In this document: one piece after another, positions 57,112-64,000 of the stretch
Position numbering within the stretch: the first letter of the stretch is position 1
Layout: each line of letters begins with the position of its first letter
Origin: Neocallimastix lanati (nom. inval.)
Lineage: Eukaryota > Neocallimastigomycota > Neocallimastigomycetes > Neocallimastigales > Neocallimastigaceae
Assembly: GCA_016946835.1 (NCBI GenBank)
Contig: JACVTC010000019.1
Span: 1,680,001 to 1,744,000, forward strand
Reading direction: 5' to 3'
Length of the DNA stretch: 64,000 nucleotides
The notes under the pieces: model-generated
The model's database searches: none
Seen by the model: only the letters and a program-made list of their open reading frames with translations
What the model was told of the DNA's origin: nothing
Translations under genes and position numbers: made by a program

Positions 57112-58562
57112 ATAACATATGAATCAATTAATACATAGGTATTAATAAATTTAGAAACCAATAAAATTTAATTGAAGTTAAAAAAAATTATAAATAATAA
57201 TAAATAAATAATTTTAAAAAATAATAATAAATAAGAATTATTGATACTTAGATAATTTAGATATGAAGTTATAATCTAGATATCTTAGAGTTAGCTGAGG
57301 TTTTTGTTTAGTAATATTAGATAGCATATGAATTAAAAATGTAATTAAATAATATAGAGATAATTTTATAAGAGATAATTATTTAATAATATTGAATTGA
57401 GTAATTAATTAATATTATTATGAAGATTATAATAGAATTTATTATGTAAAATTAAAGTTACAAATAAAGAATAATATATAAATTTTATAAAATAAAATTA
57501 TTATGTTAAAATTATTAAATTATTCTATTATAATATATTAATTTACGTAAAAAAATTTTCCACGTCCTAAAATTGTACAATTATCAAAATATAATTATTT
57601 TATTATTGTAAAAAATATGGTATTTCACTTTATTTTAGTTTTATAATTCTTTCTTATATATCCTTTATAGGAAGGACCTTTTATTATAATAATTAAAGTA
57701 AAAAATTTATTTTATCTAAGCCATTTTAATATAATACTTTTAGTGAAATTATTAAATTTAAATTTATAATAAATTAAGTTTTTAATATAACTTTATAATA
57801 AAATTAAGAATCTCTTTATTTTTTATAAATAAATGGATAACCGTATGTCATTTAATTTTATACATTTCTAGAGTATTTATAGTTATACTAATATGTGGCT
57901 TATTATTATCATTGGTCATATATTTCACAATAAATACATTGAAATATATAACATTACTCCTTAAATTAATATGATTATAAACCTTAATATTTATATTTCT
58001 GACAAAATCTTTATTATTAATTTTAGAGAAGGAATTTTAGTTTGAAAAATCTAACATTTATATTACTATTTAATTGAATTAAAAATTACAATTATATATT
58101 ATATAATAAAATTTTAAAAAAATAATTATTATTATATAAGAGCACATAAAAATACATTTTTAATTGGTAATAATTATCATTTTGGGGTGTAAATTGATAA
58201 GACTGTTACTAATATTTATGAATGGATTTTTAATACTTTCTAACTAAGAATTATAATTAATAATTTATTAATTATTATTATTATTATTAATTTTGTGTTT
58301 AATATTAAAACTATTATAATATATATAAATTTTTAGAATAATAAAATATAGAAAAGTCCTTGGAAGGTAATAAAAAAAAAATTTTATTGTCAGATAGAAT
58401 AATATTGATTAATTCTAACAAAAATAACATTATTTGTTCATTCTTAGACAAAGTTGTTACAGTTTTTATGTTCTGTAATTAATTGGAGAAAAACTATTAT
58501 AGTTAATAACTCAAAATAGTTATAATAGAAAAATTAAATTTTTAAAAGTTTTATTATTTTTC

Positions 58563-58797
<235 letters not shown>

Positions 58798-58904
58798 TGA
58801 TGTCAAAAAAAAATTATCCCATATCATGGAATTAAATAAAACTATCAGTTTGGTCATGTAATTATTTTATACATTTAAAAAATATATATAGTTATGATTT
58901 TTTT

Positions 58905-59175
58905 TTTTTTCAGGTGTGTACCGCACTTAGTTTCAGCTTTCCCTTCTCAGTAGGAATATTGAGGTAGTCACACACATCCATATAGGCAGATATTGTCCCT
59001 TCTGGACGGCCTTACTGAGTGTTCAACATTGGCGCTCTGACATGCATATTATTGCTGAGAATTTTTCTTGATGCTATTTCTAGGAGTGCTTCTCCAATTC
59101 CTAACTTCCCTTTGAAGTGAGGCCAGGATAACCACACCCATGGAGATTCGTACTAGTACCCTTGGCAAATTAATA
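58905..59175 (-). other. GC-rich island with coding character, possible retroelement fragment
   Basis: Composition is far from the surroundings. On the minus strand, from about 59146 to 58910, one frame runs about 78 codons with a single stop: 'LHGCGYPGLTSKGKLGIGEA', L-L-E-I-A-S-R, 'NMHVRAPMLNTQ', stop, 'GRPEGTISAYMDVCDYLNIP', T-E-K-G-K-L-K-L-S-A-V-H-T. The 'YLNIPTEKGKLKLSAV' end is reminiscent of Gag capsid of Ty3-like elements, but this is weak. I cannot assign it with confidence. Confidence 0.4.
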
Positions 59176-59741
59176 AACGTTAGAAAAATTGCAATTTAGT
59201 AAAATATATCTACATCACTTAAGTAGAATATATATTGGCATGGACACATAAAATAATGTACACAAATGCTAGTAATTCCCTTGTAAATATATTAAATGAC
59301 AGTACTTGCGAAACCCACAGATATTTCTTTTTTTTTTTTTTTTTTTTTTGTACATTTAAAAAAAAAGAACTTAAATTTATAATTTATGGAACTAAATTAA
59401 AATAATTAAATTAGTTATCAAAGAAATATATATGCATATATATTTTAATTTAAATATAAATAATAGCAATTTTAATGTTGAATAAAAAAAAATATTCATT
59501 TGTGTATTATAGAACTCTTTAAATATTAATAAATATTTTGGCATTCAAATTATATATATTAATAATGTGGATTTTTTTTTTTTTTTTTTTTCGGACGTTA
59601 AAATAAATATCTTTTTATATTATGAAACTAAGTAAAATAATTAAATGAGAGATCTAAAAATAAAAATATTTATAATTTTGATAAAAATAAAGATAAAAAT
59701 TTATCCATTTTGTATTTATATAAAAAATAATAAATATTTGG

Positions 59742-59773
<32 letters not shown>

Positions 59774-60580
59774 CATACATATATATATATATGTATGTAT
59801 GGTAGACCTAAATAATTTCTTTTATATTGATTTAAATAATAATAAATATTTCTATATTATGAAATTTAAAATAAAAAAAATTATATTAGTAGTTATAGTA
59901 TATATTATTATATTTATATATTAATTTTCGTATTATATAAATAGAACTGTGTAAAAAATATTGGAGAACCAAATACAATAAAATATCTGGATAATCATAT
60001 AATTTTTGGATATCAACTTTATATATTCAGTGGACTTCATATAATAATTAAATTATTGGTTAAAAATAAATAAAAAAAAATTATATTACTATATAGAAAA
60101 AGTAAAAGAATAAAATAAAAAAATAAGGGGAGGTTTCATTACAAAATTTTTTTACGTGATATATATAAATTTGTGGCTATAGATATTTTATGCTACATAA
60201 TATTATTTTATTGTATTATTTTGTTATTTCAAATTTTAAATTAATTATTAAGTGAATAATTAAATAAATCATATAATGATTAGATTTTATGATTTTAATT
60301 CTTTTATTTAAATGCTATTAATAAAAAAATTATATAAAAATATAAATGTTATATAAAAATATAAATATTATTAACAATAATTCTTTTATTTAAATGCTAT
60401 TAAAAAAAATAATAATTATAATGATAAAATTATAGAGATATTTGAATATTTATTTAAACTGTATAAATTTAATAAGCTTTATAAATTAAATTTTTGAATG
60501 ACAGAATTCTAATTATTTCGTTTGGTTATTTCTCATTTTTTAATTATTTATTATAAAATAATATTTATATTATATTATTT
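59176..60580. other. Intergenic, AT-rich
   Basis: T runs (59330-59349, 59573-59591), a TA run with the palindrome CATACATATATATATATATG (about 59773) followed by TATG, and otherwise no signal. Confidence 0.6.
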
Positions 60581-60584
60581 AAAA

Positions 60585-60715
60585 CAGTTAAACAATCAAA
60601 CCACAAATTAATAGTATTATTTCTATCACATTTAGTATCAATTAACTTGGTTTCAATATTTTTGTAGCGTTCAATTAAGACACTGATTTCATTAGCTTTA
60701 TTTATTGCTCTTTTT
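60585..60715 (-). other. Short coding-like piece, unassigned
   Basis: The minus strand is open for about 44 codons with normal-looking composition: 'KKRAINKANEISVLIERYKN', I-E-T-K-L-I-D-T-K-C, 'NTINLWFDCLTVLN'. It could be an exon or a relic; no family is recognised and no splice partner was found. Confidence 0.3.
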
Positions 60716-60814
60716 TTTATTTCTAAATTCCTCTTATTTTTCTTTGATAATCATAATATGGTAAATGTTCAAGATTATTTAATTTATCATATTTTTTCAT
60801 ATTTTTCATATTTG

Positions 60815-63800
60815 AACTATTTATTTTATTTTATTTTATTTTATTTTATTGTATTTTATTTTATTTTATTTTATTTTATTTTATTAAATCTGTACTTTAT
60901 ATTCATATTTCTACTATTCATTTTATTTTATTTTATTTTATTTTATTTTATTTTATTTTATTTTATTTTATTTTATTAAATCTGTACTTTATATTTATAT
61001 TTCAACTATTTATTTTATTTTATTTTATTTTATTTTATTTTATTTTATTAAATCTGTACTTTATATTTATATTTCTACTATTTATTTTATTTTATTTTAT
61101 TTTATTTTATTAAATCTGTACTTTATATTCATATTTCTACTATTTATTTTATTTTATTTTATTTTATTTTATTGTATTTTATTTTATTTTATTTTATTTT
61201 ATTAAATCTGTACTTTATATTCATATTTCTACTATTTATTTTATATTATTTTATTTTATTCAATCTGTACTTATATTTATATTCTACTATTTATTTTATT
61301 TTATTTTATTTTATTAAATCTGTACTGTATATTCATATTTCTACTATTCATTTTATTTTATTTTATTTTATTGTATTTTATTTTATTTTATTTTATTTTA
61401 TTTTATTAAATCTGTACTTTATATTCATATTTCTACTATTCATTTTATTTTATTTTATTTTATTGTATTTTATTTTATTTTATTTTATTTTATTTTATTT
61501 TATTAAATCTGTACTTTATATTCATATTTCTACTATTTATTTTATATTATTTTATTTTATTCAATCTGTACTTATATTTATATTCTACTATTTATTTTAT
61601 ATTATTTTATTTTATTTTATTAAATCTGTACTTTATATTCATATTTCTACTATATATTTTATTTTATTTTATTTTATTTTATTAAATCTGTACTTTATAT
61701 TTATATTTCTACTATTTATTTTATTTTATTTTATTTTATTTTATTAAATCTGTACTTTATATTCATATTTCTACTATTTATTTTATTTTATTTTATTTTA
61801 TTTTATTTTATTGTATTTTATTTTATTTTATTTTATTTTATTAAATCTGTACTTTATATTCATATTTCTACTATTTATTTTATATTATTTTATTTTATTC
61901 AATCTGTACTTATATTTATATTCTACTATTTATTTTATTTTATTTTATTTTATTAAATCTGTACTTTATATTCATATTTCTACTATTCATTTTATTTTAT
62001 TTTATTTTATTTTATTAAATCTGTACTTTATATTCATATTTGAACTATTTATTTTATTTTATTTTATTAAATCTGTACTTTATATTCATATTTCTACTAT
62101 TCATTTTATTTTATTTTATTTTATTGTATTTTATTTTATTTTATTTTATTTTATTTTATTTTATTTTATTAAATCTGTACTTTATATTCATATTTCTACT
62201 ATTTATTTTATATTATTTTATTTTATTCAATCTGTACTTATATTTATATTCTACTATTTATTTTATTTTATTTTATTTTATTCAATCTGTACTTTATATT
62301 CATATTTGAACTATTTATTTTATTTTATTTTATTTTATTTTATTTTATTAAATCTGTACTTTATATTCATATTTCTACTATTTATTTTATTTTATTTTAT
62401 TTTATTTTATTAAATCTGTACTTTATATTCGTATTTCTACTATTTATATTATTTTATTTTATTTTATTAAATCTGTACTTTATATTCATATTTCTACTAT
62501 TTATTTTATATTATTTTATTTTATTTTATTTTATTTTATTAAATCTGTACTTTATATTCATATTTCTACTATATATTTTATATTATTTTATTTTATTCAA
62601 TCTGTACTTTATATTCATATTTCTACTATTTATTTTATTTTATTTTATTTTATTTTATTAAATCTGTACTTTATATTCATATTTCTACTATATATTTTAT
62701 TTTATTTTATTTTATTTTATTAAATCTGTACTTTATATTCATATTTCTACTATTTATTTTATTTTATTTTATTTTATTTTATTAAATCTGTACTTTATAT
62801 TCATATTTCTACTATTTATTTTATTTTATTTTATTTTATTTTATTTTATTGTATTTTATTTTATTTTATTTTATTTTATTAAATCTGTACTTTATATTCA
62901 TATTTCTACTATTTATTTTATATTATTTTATTTTATTCAATCTGTACTTATATTTATATTCTACTATTTATTTTATTTTATTTTATTTTATTAAATCTGT
63001 ACTTTATATTCATATTTCTACTATTCATTTTATTTTATTTTATTTTATTGTATTTTATTTTATTTTATTTTATTTTATTTTATTAAATCTGTACTTTATA
63101 TTCATATTTCTACTATTCATTTTATTTTATTTTATTTTATTGTATTTTATTTTATTTTATTTTACTTTATTTTATTTTATTAAATCTGTACTTTATATTC
63201 ATATTTCTACTATTTATTTTATATTATTTTATTTTATTCAATCTGTACTTATATTTATATTCTACTATTTATTTTATTTTATTTTATTTTATTCAATCTG
63301 TACTTTATATTCATATTTGAACTATTTATTTTATTTTATTTTATTTTATTTTATTTTATTAAATCTGTACTTTATATTCATATTTCTACTATTTATTTTA
63401 TTTTATTTTATTTTATTTTATTAAATCTGTACTTTATATTCGTATTTCTACTATTTATTTTATTTTATTTTATTTTATTAAATCTGTACTTTATATTCAT
63501 ATTTCTACTATTTATTTTATATTATTTTATTTTATTTTATTTTATTTTATTAAATCTGTACTTTATATTCATATTTCTACTATATATTTTATATTATTTT
63601 ATTTTATTCAATCTGTACTTTATATTCATATTTCTACTATTTATTTTATTTTATTTTATTTTATTTTATTAAATCTGTACTTTATATTCATATTTCTACT
63701 ATTTATTTTATTTTATTTTATTTTATTTTATTAAATCTGTACTTTATATTCATATTTCTACTATTTATTTTATTTTATTTTATTTTATTTTATTAAATCT

Positions 63801-64000
63801 GTATTTTATATTCATATTTCTACTATTTATTTTATTTTATTTTATTTTATTGTATTTTATTTTATTTTATTTTATTTTATTTTATTAAATCTGTACTTTA
63901 TATTCATATTTCTACTATTTATTTTATTTTATTTTATTTTATTTTATTTTATTGTATTTTATTTTATTTTATTTTATTAAATCTGTACTTTATATTCATA
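60815..64000. repeat. Minisatellite over 3.2 kb, about 50-75-bp unit, with higher-order structure
   Basis: The core CTGTACTTTATATTCATA, then TTTCTACTATTTA, separated by variable (TTTTA)n, repeats dozens of times and runs off the window. Variants (GTACTTATATTTATA, TTGAACTATT, TTCGTATTT, TGTATTTTA spacers) recur in the same order: blocks starting at about 61172, 61811 and 62849 share their first 270 bases, and TTCGTATTT at 62429 returns at 63440. That gives a higher-order period near 1.01-1.04 kb. Apparent Phe/Tyr/Leu-rich reading frames are by-products of the repeat. Confidence 0.93.

Noticed and set aside
58905-59175. tRNA- or SINE-like B-box (TACGAATCTCC) in the GC-rich island
   Set aside because: No matching A-box or cloverleaf; the coding-like minus frame explains the composition better.
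60758-63424. Long Phe/Tyr/Leu-rich + frames in the 3' end
   Set aside because: They are translations of the TTTTA/TTTAT minisatellite; starts and stops track repeat variants.

Overview
The window is extremely AT-rich eukaryotic DNA (coding parts moderately AT-rich, intergenic parts almost pure A/T with long homopolymers and tri-, tetra- and pentanucleotide arrays), with short introns bounded by GT..AG. The gene content points to an anaerobic gut fungus (Neocallimastigomycota). It has a CotH-family protein, decayed fungal dockerin (CBM10-type) modules, a decayed hevein-type chitin-binding domain, a class C GPCR whose ectodomain is a bacterial-type solute-binding protein, and large ankyrin and leucine-rich-repeat proteins. 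The genus call is inference; the repeat and domain content is read directly from the sequence.

Layout. 1-2063 (+): 3' part of a spliced CotH gene. 2.8-7.7 kb: a simple-repeat desert with three relics of a non-LTR retrotransposon (LINE). 11.6-14.2 kb (+): three-exon multi-pass membrane protein carrying an RGS domain split by a low-complexity insert. 16.0-17.5 kb (+): internally deleted LINE with endonuclease and start of reverse transcriptase. 18.8-20.7 kb (-): intact 14-repeat ankyrin protein. 22.1 kb (-): chitin-binding domain fossil. 24.9 kb (+): possible gypsy protease fossil. 27.5-29.3 kb (-): secreted BspA-type LRR plus DUF3472-like protein. 32.0-32.6 kb: element with imperfect terminal inverted repeats. 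33.0-36.2 kb (-): intact LRR protein with about 35 repeats of exactly 23 residues. 38.4-40.5 kb (+): pseudogene resembling a PI-PLC X domain followed by three decayed dockerins. 41.0 kb: small minisatellite. 43.0-50.2 kb (+): many-exon Tmc-like (tiny macrocysts) membrane protein with at least two lesions. 50.8-52.9 kb (+): scraps of ankyrin and GPCR genes. 53.3-56.2 kb (-): complete five-exon class C GPCR. 58.9 kb: a GC-richer island with coding character. 60.8-64.0 kb: a minisatellite that runs off the window and matches the one at 41 kb.

The live genes look like surface sensing and signalling (class C GPCR, 7TM-RGS, Tmc-like), surface or secreted proteins (CotH, BspA-LRR/DUF3472) and repeat scaffolds (ankyrin, LRR). 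They are not an operon or an obvious pathway. The most notable content is the split RGS protein, the hidden dockerin/PI-PLC pseudogene, the shared hairpins at LINE 3' ends and the two-locus minisatellite. No tRNA, rRNA or CRISPR array was seen.
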